From Struthio camelus (taxonomy: Eukaryota > Chordata > Aves > Struthioniformes > Struthionidae): a stretch of 64,000 nucleotides of DNA. The stretch spans positions 3,670,501 to 3,734,500 of the forward strand of contig NC_090981.1 of the NCBI RefSeq assembly GCF_040807025.1, given 5' to 3'. Shown here in pieces: positions 11,803-23,644 of the stretch (position 1 is its first letter; the number at the start of each line of letters is the position of its first letter). A program made the translations under genes and the position numbers. The notes below the pieces were generated by a model. It was not told the origin of the DNA. It saw nothing but the letters and a program-made list of their open reading frames with translations, and ran no database searches.

Positions 11803-12022
11803 TTACAAGTTCACTAGTTCCTGTGACACAAACTGTTTTAATCTTTCAAGGTACTGTCCATAGAGTTCCACATCATTATGGCCGGCTCCTTCTACCCACA
11901 GTGGTTCTACAGGTCTCTGGCAACGCTCAAATAACGCTAGGCCATGTGAAAAGTCAATTACTTCATCTTCAGTCCCATGGATTATTAACACAGGAGATGT
12001 TATTTTAGAGATTTTGTCAATG
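11803..12022 (-). CDS. ABHD17B: ABHD17B last coding exon
   Basis: The acceptor TTACAG is followed by the last base of the Asn216 codon and residues 217-288, ending with a stop codon at 11803-11805. It includes catalytic Asp235 in HGTEDE and His264 in GAGHND. The C-terminal QELVNL is characteristic of the B paralogue. Confidence 0.95.
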
Positions 12023-15000
12023 CTGTAAGAAAAATACTATATCTGTGAACACAGTCAGCTTTATTAAAGCTCAAAGGACCCGAGACACTTAATTTCACCT
12101 TTTAATTACACATTGTAGCTTTAACCATTTAATTTTCAAGCTGTTTAAATCATTAGAAATTTAGATCTTATCAACACTCTGGAAGCCATTTCAGTAGCAT
12201 ACGTAAAGCTACACAGAAAAGAAAAACACTGGTGGAAACTATTAAGATTGCGTAACAAAGCAATCAATCTGAAAGTTGTACTCATCACTATGTTCATTAA
12301 AAAAAGTCACTGACTGATGAAAATACTGCTTCAGAGTTTTCCTTCAGCAGGAAAAAGCATTTGTCAGAATTGGAAGAATTTTGACTCTTAACTTTTGTTC
12401 CTCTATGGGGGAAAAAACTCTTTGAAGTTGGATACTTCAAATGCAAGCAATTCTTCTAGCCAAGTGTACCAGTTTGCAACAGCCAACTAGTAGCATAGTT
12501 CTGAAATAATACATGAAAGGAATTAGTTTCCTTCAATTAAAGTCAACTTATTTTTTCCAGTCTGCACTACTTAAATGAATACATGCAAAAGACTATTTAT
12601 AGTTACTCAGACTAGCAACTCACTGGAAGAGAACTACTTGTTAGCATTGAGTGGTTACATATAAGAAAACTAATCACTTTTAAACAGATACTCACTGAAA
12701 TGATTAAAGATGTGAAAAACCCTAGAAGATTTAGAAAGTTTTGTAAACTCTTTCAAATCAAATATTCCTTATTGTTGTGATTTGCTCTGATCATTCTCCA
12801 ATTTTTTTTAAGCTTTCTAAATAAAATTCAGGAAATTTGCCATATTACTTGTTTTCCTATTCTAAAACTTCAATTAAAGAAAAAATAAATGCATACACAA
12901 GAAATTCCACAACTTACTTCGGGAATGCATCAAAGCAGTATGTCTTCTTTGTATCAGGAAAAGCTACTCGCATGCCTGAGGTCAGTGGAGAATGAAGAAT
13001 TACAGCAGCACTTTCATACCTAGCAGCAAGATCCACAGATGGTACTGTTCCTATACTTTGGCCATATATAATCACATTTTCAGGGCGGATTCCATACCTA
13101 GAAAGTTAAATGTGTTAACAAAAATTGCATACAAAAGTAAATGGATCAGTTCCTACACAACTAGACAGAAAAGCCTCTCTCTAGATCAAAGCTTCCTGAA
13201 GATGATGAACAAGAATTACAAAACAGTAGCTGGTAGAAGAACAAGAAAAAAGCAATATTATACAATATACTAAGTCAGAAATGTTATTTACTTTGTATTT
13301 GTAGTACTTCAAAGGTAAGAAGTGGACTGCAAATACAAATTAAAAAACATTTCTGCCCTGAGTGATACTGAAACGTGTGTGTTTTTTGTTTTTTAAATAT
13401 GCATTTGTGAATGCAATTGCAGTGTTGATAAACTCACAACAATTCTGGAATAAAGTTGTGAAAGAACCAAGGCAGCTGATCTATCAGATTTAATAGATGC
13501 CAGTCATATTTGAGGGAGATGAATGTTTTACATATTTATTTTAAACACAAAATGTTGTGACCATAAGAATAGCTGTATACTTCTACAGAAAACTAACAGA
13601 CCTGCAACAGAAAATTGCTTAGAGCTTTACTAGACTTATGGTTTCATCAAGTGAAACGTAGACAAACTCACAAAATATTTGGTTAGTTTTACTCTTCTGA
13701 TACTTGGCAAAAGCAACAAGCTGATAACACTACTTAGCAATTTATGGAGACCTAAACATAGCCCATACAGAAAGTAGACATAATATTATTGTTTCTATGT
13801 AATAGCTAAGATGCTTCTTTCTTATTAGAGTTGGTTTGACATGCAGGCTAGGAAGAAGAATGTCTAACCCGACCCACAATTGAGACTGTCCAGTAACCAC
13901 TAGAAAATTGAAGTCAAAGCCACTGATAGATGAAATCACTTCTATTTTTTCCTCTAATTAACTGAGGTAGGCAATAGAGTTGTCAACATCAGTTTGATAC
14001 TAACACAAGTCAGATCTAAAATATTTTTCCCCACACTGATAGGCGCCACACAGGCAAGCATGGGACTCAGGATGGTGCAGCCCGTAGAAGAGGGGTTTGC
14101 TCTGGGGTGCTCCCCAAGAGTTTAGGAACCCCGGGTGCACCACGGCCGGAGTCACCACACTGTGGGGTTGCCATAGCCCTCCAGTGACCCCATGAGTGCA
14201 GAGCAAACCTAGTCAGCAAAGGAGAAGTGACACCGCAGACTCACACTGTAAGCATCTAGGTACCTTGGAATTTCGTACTGATAGCTGTTGAATGTGCGCA
14301 CTGATAGCTGCTGACTGTGCGCACTGATAGCTGTTAAACGTGCAACTGTTAAACATGCACACTGATAGCTGTTGACCGTACTGCTGAGCATCCTGTCGAC
14401 CATCCTGTTGGCATCCATACTGTTATCACCTGAGGCCATCTGTTCCATTGTCCAGCTATGGTCTGGCACCGATTGACTGAATAATGAGCTAAGCCCGGGA
14501 AGGGTTAAAGGAAGTAAGCCACATACCTCTGTGTGGACTGGGACTCACCGTCAGCTGGCCTGCGGACCGACAACCCACCCATCAGCGGGGACGCCCCTGA
14601 TGCCAACTGCCAGAGAGAACCTGAATCCTCTTGGCGCAGCTCGAGCGTGGTGAGAACAATCCGGGGAAAACTCTACCGGAGGGGTGGCCCATAAGGACAA
14701 GGAAAGGGCGAGAGCAGTCATTATACCGTGCATCCGAGAGCAGTCATTGTACTGTGCTTCGGTGGTTAACCATAGAGCTCTGATATGTGTAGTCTGTTTT
14801 TAATTCTTTACTATACTTCTTAGCTTTGTCATACTTGTAGATTGAAAGAATCCCAGATGCCCCTCTAGTGGCGCGTCACACACACTAACGTGGATACAAA
14901 GACGGTCTGTTTCCCAAGCAACACAACAGTACTAGAAAAGCCTGTAAGCAGATAGTTATGCTGGCAAGAACAGCAGCCACAGCAGAAATGAATTATTGAT

Positions 15001-18000
15001 ACATCAATCTCTATTGGCAAAGTACTCCCACAGGTTCAGACTGTGAAAGTACATCTGGATACCTTTGTTTTTTTTATTTGGGAAAAGGAGTACCTTAAAT
15101 AGGAAGAGATACTTCACTGCATTCAAAAAACAAGAATTGTTCTATTGTATTATCAGCAGCTTGTTCAGCTCTCTGATTTAGAGTAGACTAGTCTGAAACC
15201 ATGGTAGAACAGTGTGAGAATAAGTTTAACATCTACCAACTAGCTATATTCCTAAGAGGACAGACTACCGACTATTTTCAGTTGAAGTGAAGGAAGGCTA
15301 TGACCATTGCCTCTACTACAATGGATGCATGTATACTTTCTGTCAAAGGCAGGACAGCAGGATCAGATGATAACATCCACACTAGACAAATTGAGACAAT
15401 TTAAAAATTCCTCTATATGTCATCTTTTTGCACAGCTCCAGTAAAACCAGGGCAACAGAGGTAAAGAAAAACTGTCCAGTATTTTGTAAATATGGCTAAA
15501 TGACTATAATAACTGAATAGTGCACAAGACATTAGAATTATTTGGTAAAGTCCAAAAGCCTCAAGATCTAGAATATTTGGAAAAAAAGTTTCATGTGTAC
15601 CAAAAATATTCAAAAGGTACCAACCAAGCAAAACCAAAAATCCACAAGTACTTTTCAATAAGCCAGAAAACATGCCGAGTATGTTAGATCAGTGTGTAAT
15701 AAATAGTCAATAAAAAAGCTAGAACAATTTCAAGAAAAACATCAAATTACATTTAAGCATTACTAAAACACAGAAATCATTAACAGATCTTATCAGGCAC
15801 CTCCAAAAACTTTCTAATTGGGGCTGAAATCCACTGCTGACAAAGTAAATACACATGCACACACACATTTTATACCATGACTATTCTTAATAACATTTTA
15901 TATAAAGAGTTTTTAGGATAATTCTAGGATTAAAATTAAATCACAAGTTCTTAAATGCTACACGCTCTTAGTCAATTTTGAACTACAACCAAAACCCCTA
16001 CCTCAGTCCTGGGGGGGGGGGGGGGGGGGGGGGGGAGGAGACGGGCACATACCACACAAACCACCACACACTCCAATTCATACTTTAAAGATTTCATCAT
16101 ACAAAAACACAATAAATTAATGATTTGAAGCCTAAGCACATGTAAAAAACACTCTGAAAATACAATATGCCCTTCTACTCCTTTTAATTTATCTGAATAA
16201 ACCTCACATTAAATGCATCACATTGCATCATTAACATAGCACTGAGTTTGCACAGCACATTAAGACACAAGTCTTAAAACACCCTGCAAGGTTTTACTCT
16301 TGCATTTCCTCAGGTACTGAGTTTTTACAAGATGCAGGCCCCTGTATAGAAATTTAAAGCAAAATTTAAGAGTACATTTTAGAGCATATATGCTCTACTT
16401 TTTCTTTATTATTCCCCTTATTTCAGCTGTCCTTAGGCTGAAGGATCTGAATGGATCTAAACATTAGCTGGAAAAAGTAAGCCAAGAACAGCATTTACTA
16501 TTTTTGGATTAAAATAATCCTTTCCCCATCACAGCCAAACAGACTGCCTTCACAGCATCTGCCAGAAGCTAATTGTTTCACAGTTTGGAAACTAAAATAG
16601 TGAAGCCAATCACCAGTATTGGTGGTTCAAATCAGACTTTTGAGTATTCTGACTCAGGAGGAAAAAAAAAAAAAAAAAAAAAAAAGACAACACACACCAG
16701 ATTTGGAATCCAGAGAACACCACCTGTCATGTCTTTCTCTCCATTCTGCCCCTTCTCTTCAACAGACTTCTCAAAAGTGAAGGAGAAAGGAGGAGTCCAA
16801 GTAGCCCTAAGTTACTTTTCCTAAAAATATTACTTTCCAAACTAAAAATGGAAGAACTCTCAAAAAAACAGCTGTCAGGAAATTCTTTATTAAGAAAATT
16901 TGTCTTGCCTACTTTTTTCCCAGTCCTGTAACAGGTAAACTCCAAGAAGTTTGGTGGAAAATTACTAGTTGACAAACGTTACAGCCCTAGTCTCCTAAAT
17001 TAACCAGTATCAAATCAATACAAAAATGCCAGTAACTCTGTTCTCTTTAACAAAGTCTTAGAAGTACAAGCCATCCTGAAGAAAGGGGAAGCAACACTTC
17101 GAGACCTATAAGCTCTAAGTAGCAGATCAGATAAGAGCTCAAAGATATGCTGTAAAAGCTATTCACAGAATCACAGAACAGTTGAGGTTGGAAGGGACCT
17201 CTGGAGATCATCTAGTCCAACCCCCCTGCTCAAGCAGGGTCACCTAGAGCACATTGCCCAGGATCACATCCAGACGGGTTTTGAATATCTCCAGGGAAGG
17301 AGACTCCACTACCTCTCTGGGCAACCTGTGCCAGGGCTCAGTCACCCTCACAGGAAAGAAGTTTTTACTCAGGTTTAGGTGGAACTTCCTGTGGTTCAGT
17401 TTATGCCTGTTGCCTCTTGTCCTGTCCCTGGGCACCACGGAGAAGAGTCTGGCCCCAGCCTCTTGACACCCTCCCTTCAGATACTTGTACACATTGATGA
17501 GATCCCCCCGCAGTCTTCTCTTCTCCAGGCTGAACAGGCCCAGCTCCCTCAGCCTTTCTTCATAGGAGAGGTGCTCCAGTCCCTTCATCATCTCAGTAGC
17601 CCTCCGCTGGACTCTCTCCAGGAGTGCCATGTCTCTCTTGTACTGGGGAGCCCAGCACTGGACACAGGACTCCAGGTGGGGCCTCCCCAGGGCTGAGTAG
17701 AGGGGCAGGATCACCTCCCTCCACCTGCTGGCAACACTCTGCCTCATGCAGCCCAGGATACCCTTGGCCTTCCTGGCCCCAAGGGCACACTGCTGCCTCA
17801 TGGTCAACTTGTTGTCCACCAGGACTCCCAGGTCCTTCTCTGCAGAGCTGCTCTCCAGCAGGTCAACCCCCAGCCTGTCCTGGGGCATGGGGTTATTCCT
17901 CCCCAGGTGCAGGACCCTGCACTTGCCTTGGTTGGACTTCAGGAGGTTCCCCTCCACCCAACTCTCCAGCCTGTCCAGGTCCCTCTGAATGGCAGCACAG

Positions 18001-21000
18001 CCCTCTGGTGTCTCAGCCACTCCCCCCAGTTTAGTATCATCAGCAAACTTGCTGAGGGGGCACTCTGTCCCTTCCTCCAGGTCACTGAGGAATACATTGA
18101 ACAAGACTGGACCCAGGACTGACCCCTGGGGGACACCGCTAGCTACAGGCCTCAAACTAGACTCTGCGCCACTGACCACAACCCTCTGAGCTCTGCCATC
18201 CAGCCAGTTCTCAATCCACCTCACTGTCCACTCCTCCAACCCACACTTCCTGAGCTTGCCTAGAGCAGCTAGAACCTAGAAGCAGCTGTACACAGCACAT
18301 GCAATCTTCTTTAAGGAAAAGTTATTCTGGACTGAATCTGGCATAAAATTTAAGAGATGTTTTCCACAGTTTAAAGGGTGCCCACAACATTTTTCTTTCT
18401 CACAGCAACTTGAGATTTCAATTCCTTTCAACACCAGATTAGTTTATGTTTACGCACCTAAGGACTACCTGCATGGAAAGCATGCAGAACCCCAAGAGCA
18501 ATATTTATATACCTCTGTTGACCAATCTGATAGCCTTCTATGACGGAATGACTGGCTGGGGAGATGAGGGGAGAGCAGTGGATGTTGTCTCCCTGGACTT
18601 CAGCAAGGCTTTTGACACTGTCTCCCATCACATCCTCCTAGGCAAGCTCAGGAAGTGTGGGCTGGATGAGTGGACGGTGAGGTGGATTGAGACCTGGCTG
18701 GATGGCAGAGCTCAGAGGGTTGTGGTCAGTGGCGCAGAGTCTAGTTTGAGGCCTGTAGCTAGCGGTGTCCCCCAGGGGTCAGTCCTGGGTCCAGTCTTGT
18801 TCAATGTATTCCTCAGTGACCTGGAGGAAGGGACAGAGTGCCCCCTCAGCAAGTTTGCTGATGATACTAAACTGGGGGGAGTGGCTGAGACACCAGAGGG
18901 CTGTGCTGCCTTTCAGAGGGACCTGGACAGGCTGGAGAGCTGGGCAGAGAGGAACCTCCTGAAGTTCCACAAAGGCAAGTGCAGGGTCCTGCACCTAGGC
19001 AGGAATAATCCCATGCACCAGGACAGGCTGGGGGCTGACCTGCTGGAGAGCAGCTCTGCCGAGAAGGACCTGGGAGTCCTGGTGGACAACAAGTTGACCA
19101 TGAGCCAGCAGTGTGCCCTTGGGGCCAGGAAGGCCAAGGGTATCCTGGGCTGCATGAGGCAGAGTGTTGCCAGCAGGTGGAGGGAGGTGATCCTGCCCCT
19201 CTACTCAGCCCTGGGGAGGCCCCACCTGGAGTCCTGTGTCCAGTGCTGGGCTCCCCAGTGCAAGAGAGACATGGCACTCCTGGAGAGAGTCCAGCGGAGG
19301 GCTACCAAGATGATGAAGGGACTGGAGCACCTCTCCTATGAGGAAAGGCTGAGAGAGCTGGGCCTGTTCAGCCTGGAGAAGAGAAGATTGAGAGGCGATC
19401 TCATAAACGTGTACAGGTATCTGAAGGGGGAGCGTCAAGAGGATGAGGCCAGCCTCTTCTCCGTGGTGCCCAGCAACAGGACAAGAGGCAATGGGCAGAA
19501 ACTGAACCACAGGAAGTTCCATCTGAACCTGAGGAAAAACTTCTTCACTGTGAGGGTGACTGAGCATTGGAACAGGTTGCCCAGAGAGGTCGTGGAGTCT
19601 CCTTCCCTGGAGATATTCAAAACCCGTCTGGATGTGATCCTGGGCAATATGCTCTAGAGGTCCCTGCTTGAGCAGGGAGGTTGGACTAGATGATCTCCAG
19701 AGGTCCCTTCCAACCTAAACCATTCTGTGAATTTGCTAGTGTCCACAAGGAACATTTGAGAGCTTACAAACTGCCCTACCAGCACACTAAAGGTACAGGT
19801 TAATGTTACTGCTAAGCCAACAACTGCCAAGGAGAAACAAAGCTACTTTCCTATTTGCATCTTCTGCCACATATTCCCCTTCAGTGGGGCTTGTCAAGTT
19901 ATTCAGGAAACTGAACTAACCCCTTCTGGGAGAAGGGTAGCAACTAGTTTTCTGCTCTTTTGTGTTATACAACTGACTGTCTTCAGGGTCAGACATGAAA
20001 GGACATGCCGTTGGTGAGGCAGAAGAAACAAGACAATATACTATTTTAACTGTACCATCAAACCAGTCCCTAGCATCAGCACCCAAGTTAACACAGGACC
20101 ACTGATAAAGCCAGCATGAATGAAGTTTTGCTCTTGCAATAACAACCCCCTTCTGCAAGCCTATATATGTTGGCCAGATATAGATGGTTTTAACGCAGGC
20201 AACTCAGATATAGATGGATTCTTGTAATGGAGTAAACTCTCAGTGATGCTGCCTGATCTTTTCAGCTTGGGGGGGGGGGGGGAGAAAGGGGCGTTCAAAT
20301 GCACAAAAATATTGTTTTTGTGATGACATGCTCTAGCAGAAATTCCTTTGTTTCCTTTATATTTTTGCATCTGATACAAGAGACCCTTTCTAGGCTTTTC
20401 TGAAAACACTTATGACAGTTCTTTTTTCCCCCTATTTATTGGATGTCTTGTATTCCTATAACTGACATACAGCCAGACATTTCGTAGTTTGCAACAAGTG
20501 TTTTCTAGACTTTAGCCACCTTTAGCAACAAGATATCAGCTGAAGTTACCATAGTACACTTCACTGGCTCTTATAGTACATGCCATTTTGTCCTTGATAT
20601 ATCTAATGGAGACCACTTTTTCCCCCCTCTCCTCTGAACTACTGCTGTAAATCTAGATGACTTGCTCCCTTTACAAAAATAAAATAAGGTATCAGTACAA
20701 TCTCCTTAAAAAGGTGTATTTTCAACAGTATCACTCAGGCTCCACTAATGAAGAGGTAGAAGAGACACTCTAGAGGCTACCGCTTGTGAAGCTATTGCAA
20801 CACACAGACAGACAAATGACAGCATTTCAAGAGAAATAGCAAAAAAATATTTTAACTGCACAGTACAAATGTTTTAGTATAACATCTGAGGCTGAATACC
20901 TGCCCCCTCTGGCTGCATTAGGCTTACAATTACAAACATTCCCCCAGTTTTTATTTGAAGAAATATATCTTGTTCTCATAAGAAAGTATCACACCCTTAT

Positions 21001-22729
21001 AACATAAAAGAAATGCAGGACAATATGTGCATTTAAAACACTGAAGAGGGATATCCCAAGTAATAAAGTAGTAGTTAAAATTATATGGATCAAGTTCTAA
21101 ATTCAGCGTGACAACTTCCAGGCCCCAGAATTTACAGAATCTCTATGCATGCCCCTACAACTAATTCACATCCCTGATATCACATTATTAAACAGTATAC
21201 TCAAGTTGTGATGATTCAACCATAATGAGCTGCACAATAATAAATTCAGTTTTTCACAGCTGTTGTACTATAAAATATACAATACCATAGGAATTTTTTG
21301 GTGAACAAAAATTCTTATGATCACATTTTCAAAAATAATTTTTGTAGTTCAGCACTCATGGAATGAAACAAGCTTTTTTAAAGTGAAACAAACCATGGTG
21401 AAGTGCTCTCAAATTCTAGAAGTGGGCATTCAGTGCTGTATATATTTGGCACCTAGATTTCTTACCTGTAGCAGAGAATGCCTCCACACCCTTTATAACT
21501 TACCCTTTAATCTCCCCAAAACCAGAAGCTTAGAACACAAACGTAGACAACAGCCTTTCAGCTTGGAATTTTTTCTTGTCCAGTTTTAATCTGAGTTAAT
21601 AGCATTGACTCAGATTCTGCTTTTTTTGTTTCCACCATAATGTATTTACGCAGATCAACCATAACCTCTCCCAGACATCATATTTTGCTGGGATAAAAGC
21701 TCTTTTAGCTTTGTAAGGAAAGCAATCTTTAAAAAGGCTAGAGCTGGTAGTCTCAATTCTGAAACAAAGGTGACCAGAACACTACACAGAAATCCAGACC
21801 CAGTCTCACCAGGGTCTCCTGTAAAAGCCTTTCCACTATCCCTACAAAAAAAAAAAAAAGTACATGATGGAGGCATCTAAAGAACAGATTTGTATTTTCT
21901 CTCACCCACATTACACTGGTGGCTCAGTTAATGGAGAATCATTTATTATAGGTTTCTCTTCTTACAGTTTGGAATCTCTTAATTTGGAGATGTGATAAGG
22001 ATTATATCTTCTAATTATTTAAGCAAGACTGAAATATACACTATTAAATTTCATCCCATTTCAGTTTCTCTAGCACATCAGCTAGATATATTGATCCTGC
22101 TCAATATTCACAATGCCTTCAGTATAAGACACCATCGACCAGCTTTGATATGAATCCATTAATCCTATAAACTACAGGATTTCTATTTAAACTGCCAATG
22201 CAGACTGAGCACAACCATTCAGAAAGCATGCTGGAAAATAAAAATGGCAAGTAACATCTTACCTTGTCCTAAGAGCCACCCAAGCAGCATCAATGTCAGC
22301 GTACAGATTCTTCTCTGTTGGTTTCCCAGAGCTTGCACCATATCCAGAATAATCATATGAGAATATGTTGCAATTAATCCGTGAACCCAGTCCTATGTAA
22401 AAGCTGCTCATCTGACCTAGGTCAACAGCATTTCCATGTGAGAAGAGCAAAGTATACTTGGCATTAGGTGAGCAACGCACAAACATGCAGGCAATCCTGT
22501 TACCTTTACTTGTTCTAGTCATGAAGCACTCAATAGCATCTTTTTCTCTAGAAGAATACTGCCAGTCTGCTCGCTCCGAGAGATGTAAAGTCCAGTGACT
22601 ACCACTCTCATCACACATCAGTGTGTATGTGGGGTCAGGAGGTAAAAATGCCAGTTTGGAAGCAATTTTCCCTGGGCAGGGTGGACAACAGAACAGGCAA
22701 CACAGTTCACTAAAGGAAAGATTATTCAT
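11803..22729 (-). CDS. ABHD17B, alpha/beta-hydrolase depalmitoylase (three coding exons)
   Basis: ABHD17 proteins are membrane-bound serine hydrolases that remove palmitate from proteins such as N-Ras and PSD-95 (family knowledge). Spliced exons 22263-22729, 12918-13097 and 11803-12022 total 867 nt, giving 288 residues plus stop, the normal family length. The N terminus has the cysteine cluster (Cys10, 11, 14, 15, 18) that is palmitoylated for membrane anchoring. FSHGNAVD forms the oxyanion-hole region. The nucleophile elbow GQSIG places Ser170 in the middle exon, and Asp235 (GTEDE) and His264 (GAGHND) lie in the last exon. The frame is intact, with phase-consistent GT/AG junctions. The gene shares a CpG-island promoter with C9orf85. 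Its larger coding intron carries a solo LTR and two opposed CR1s. I see no sign of decay, unlike its neighbour. Confidence 0.96.
12023..12917 (-). other. ABHD17B last intron
   Basis: This is an intron of 895 bp bounded by GTAAGT and TTACAG on the minus strand. It is AT-rich. I see no mobile element or other feature in it. Confidence 0.85.
12918..13097 (-). CDS. ABHD17B: ABHD17B middle coding exon
   Basis: This 180-nt exon lies between a TAG acceptor and the donor GTAAGT. It completes Arg156 and codes for residues 157-215 plus two bases of Asn216. It carries the nucleophile elbow YGQSIG with Ser170 and the conserved [10 protein letters not shown] segment. No stop or frame break is seen. Confidence 0.95.
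14037..14880 (+). mobile_element. Solo LTR, family 1, copy A (TSD CACAC)
   Basis: The element runs from TGATAGG to GTCACA and is flanked on both sides by CACAC (14032-14036 and 14881-14885), a 5-bp target-site duplication. No internal retroviral region adjoins it, so it is a solo LTR left after LTR-LTR recombination. Near the middle of its left half (about 14277-14390) it holds four imperfect repeats of a unit containing ACTGATAGCTG. Compared with copy B it lacks 125 bp after 14844, including the polyadenylation signal, and has 19 extra bases near 14074-14092. A 5-bp duplication suggests an ERVL-like integrase; no protein is present to confirm that. It lies antisense in the ABHD17B intron. 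Confidence 0.85.
14277..14391 (+). repeat. Tandem ~22-bp repeats inside the LTR
   Basis: The core ACTGATAGCTG occurs four times with short, related linkers (GTGCGC, TGCGC or TGCAC before each unit). The array is conserved in the other LTR at 31838-31952. Its position in the upstream half of an LTR is where enhancer repeats usually sit; that role is inference. Confidence 0.6.
16011..16035 (+). repeat. 25-base G homopolymer
   Basis: An uninterrupted run of 25 G on the plus strand lies inside the ABHD17B intron, followed by AGGAGACGGG. Length may be affected by sequencing or assembly error. In the ABHD17B transcript it would be a C run. Confidence 0.8.
17163..18264 (-). mobile_element. CR1 LINE 3' fragment (antisense arm of inverted pair)
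   Basis: This is the 3' portion of a CR1 on the minus strand. Its tail, with ATTCTGTG-type repeats, is at 17163 and it is truncated at 18264 within the polymerase. The open frame 17244-18239 (331 codons) is uninterrupted from a [12 protein letters not shown] segment through [11 protein letters not shown] and FADDTKLGG to [12 protein letters not shown]. The lack of stops suggests a fairly young insertion. It is in the same orientation as ABHD17B transcription. It forms an inverted repeat with 18639-19732. Confidence 0.93.
17244..18239 (-). pseudogene. CR1 reverse transcriptase C-terminal part, open
   Basis: This frame of 331 codons has the polymerase blocks [11 protein letters not shown] and FADDTKLGG and the CR1-specific C-terminal region, with no stop. 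It lacks the N-terminal polymerase and the endonuclease because the element is 5'-truncated, so it cannot act alone. It is recorded as a gene fragment of the retroelement. Confidence 0.85.
18519..19657 (+). pseudogene. CR1 reverse transcriptase, largest open frame in window
   Basis: The open frame that runs through 18446-19657 is CR1-derived from about 18519. It contains [28 protein letters not shown] and FADDTKLGG, then the C-terminal region to [12 protein letters not shown], with no stop. The first ~24 codons of the frame come from non-CR1 flanking DNA. The N-terminal polymerase and endonuclease are absent. It is a truncated retroelement gene with no host role evident. Confidence 0.85.
18519..19732 (+). 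mobile_element. CR1 LINE 3' fragment (sense arm of inverted pair)
   Basis: This CR1 is truncated within the polymerase. It starts in a TTGACCAATCTGATAGCC segment that matches about 7870 of locus A, and it ends with a tail at about 19732. It is antisense to ABHD17B. Together with 17163-18264 it is arranged head to head, with tails pointing outwards and about 370 bp between the homologous arms. Confidence 0.93.
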
Positions 22730-22737
22730 CTTCTAGC
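22263..22737 (-). CDS. ABHD17B: ABHD17B first coding exon
   Basis: The acceptor CAG precedes position 22737 (read leftwards), eight bases upstream of the ATG at 22727-22729. The exon codes for residues 1-155 and two bases of Arg156, followed by the donor GTAAGA. The ATG is chosen because it starts the conserved [12 protein letters not shown] terminus with the palmitoylated cysteines. The leading eight bases are 5' UTR, so at least one non-coding exon must lie upstream, most likely in the CpG island near 28300-28500. Confidence 0.95.
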
Positions 22738-23610
22738 CTGAAATAGGAAGAGAGAGTAGTATCAGTTTCTAGTTACAATCCCATATAAAAAAAACTCATG
22801 GAAAATGCAAATTTAACCTCTCTAGTAATTAATGAGTAATTTTAGTGGAAACATTTAAGAAAGCATAGGCTTAAATATATAAACAAATTTATATTTAATA
22901 GTTTATTTGATCTTATTAACCAATTTAAAATGAGCATGTTATTAAAGAAAAGTGATAACTCCAAAGCCCTGCCAGATGTTAAAGCTGAAAATGAAAATAT
23001 GTTTATCCAGAGCGAGAACAAGCATGAGTTTTGAAGTTTCTTTTGAGGAAATAAAATTCCTACCCTTTAGGTAATAACAGAAGTGTTCACCCCCTTAACA
23101 AGTATACATCTTATGAAGAACCATTAAAATATGCTGTTGTGTTTGTTCGCAGGGTACTAAAGCAATGAAGATCTCTGTAGCTGAGAATCACTACAGTGCT
23201 TCCCAACTATAGAGGAAATACAAATAGCAGGCCCCTGCAAGCAGTATATCAGCAGCACAAAAGGTGCATGAAGATCAAAACTTTCAGGAGGTAAAAATGA
23301 GACACCTCTACTGGCCTACAGAGCACTAGAGACCTTCAGTGCACTAAAATCCAGCAATAAACTCTTCTCTGCTCCCCGCACTGGCTGACACCAATGTTTG
23401 AGCCCTTCACAGAAGTTATTAGCCAAGGTTTCCCGCCTTGCAAGTAGGAATTTGGATCATGTTGATATTATCTGTTTTAATAAAGCTATCTTTACTCTGT
23501 GCTTTAACAAAAACATCCCGCACCCAAACACTGTATCACGAGATATTTGGCAAATCAATATAACCCACATTACCAATTCCAGGCACTGGTTAACAAAGTA
23601 AAAAAAAAAA

Positions 23611-23644
<34 letters not shown>

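Larger units (their letters stand above)
13098..22262 (-). other. ABHD17B large intron between first and second coding exons
   Basis: This intron of about 9.2 kb is bounded by GTAAGA and TAG. It contains one solo LTR (14037-14880), a 25-base G run (16011-16035), an A run near 16661-16685, two opposed CR1 fragments (17163-18264 and 18519-19732) and a 14-base G run (20269-20282). The remaining sequence (13098-14031, 14886-16010, 16086-17162 and 19733-22262) is AT-rich and shows no further gene or element. Confidence 0.85.

Noticed and set aside
14209-14733. 86- and 60-codon ORFs found identically at 31770-32294
   Set aside because: They are repeated only because they lie inside the duplicated solo LTRs. 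The first follows the tandem repeat array and looks non-coding.
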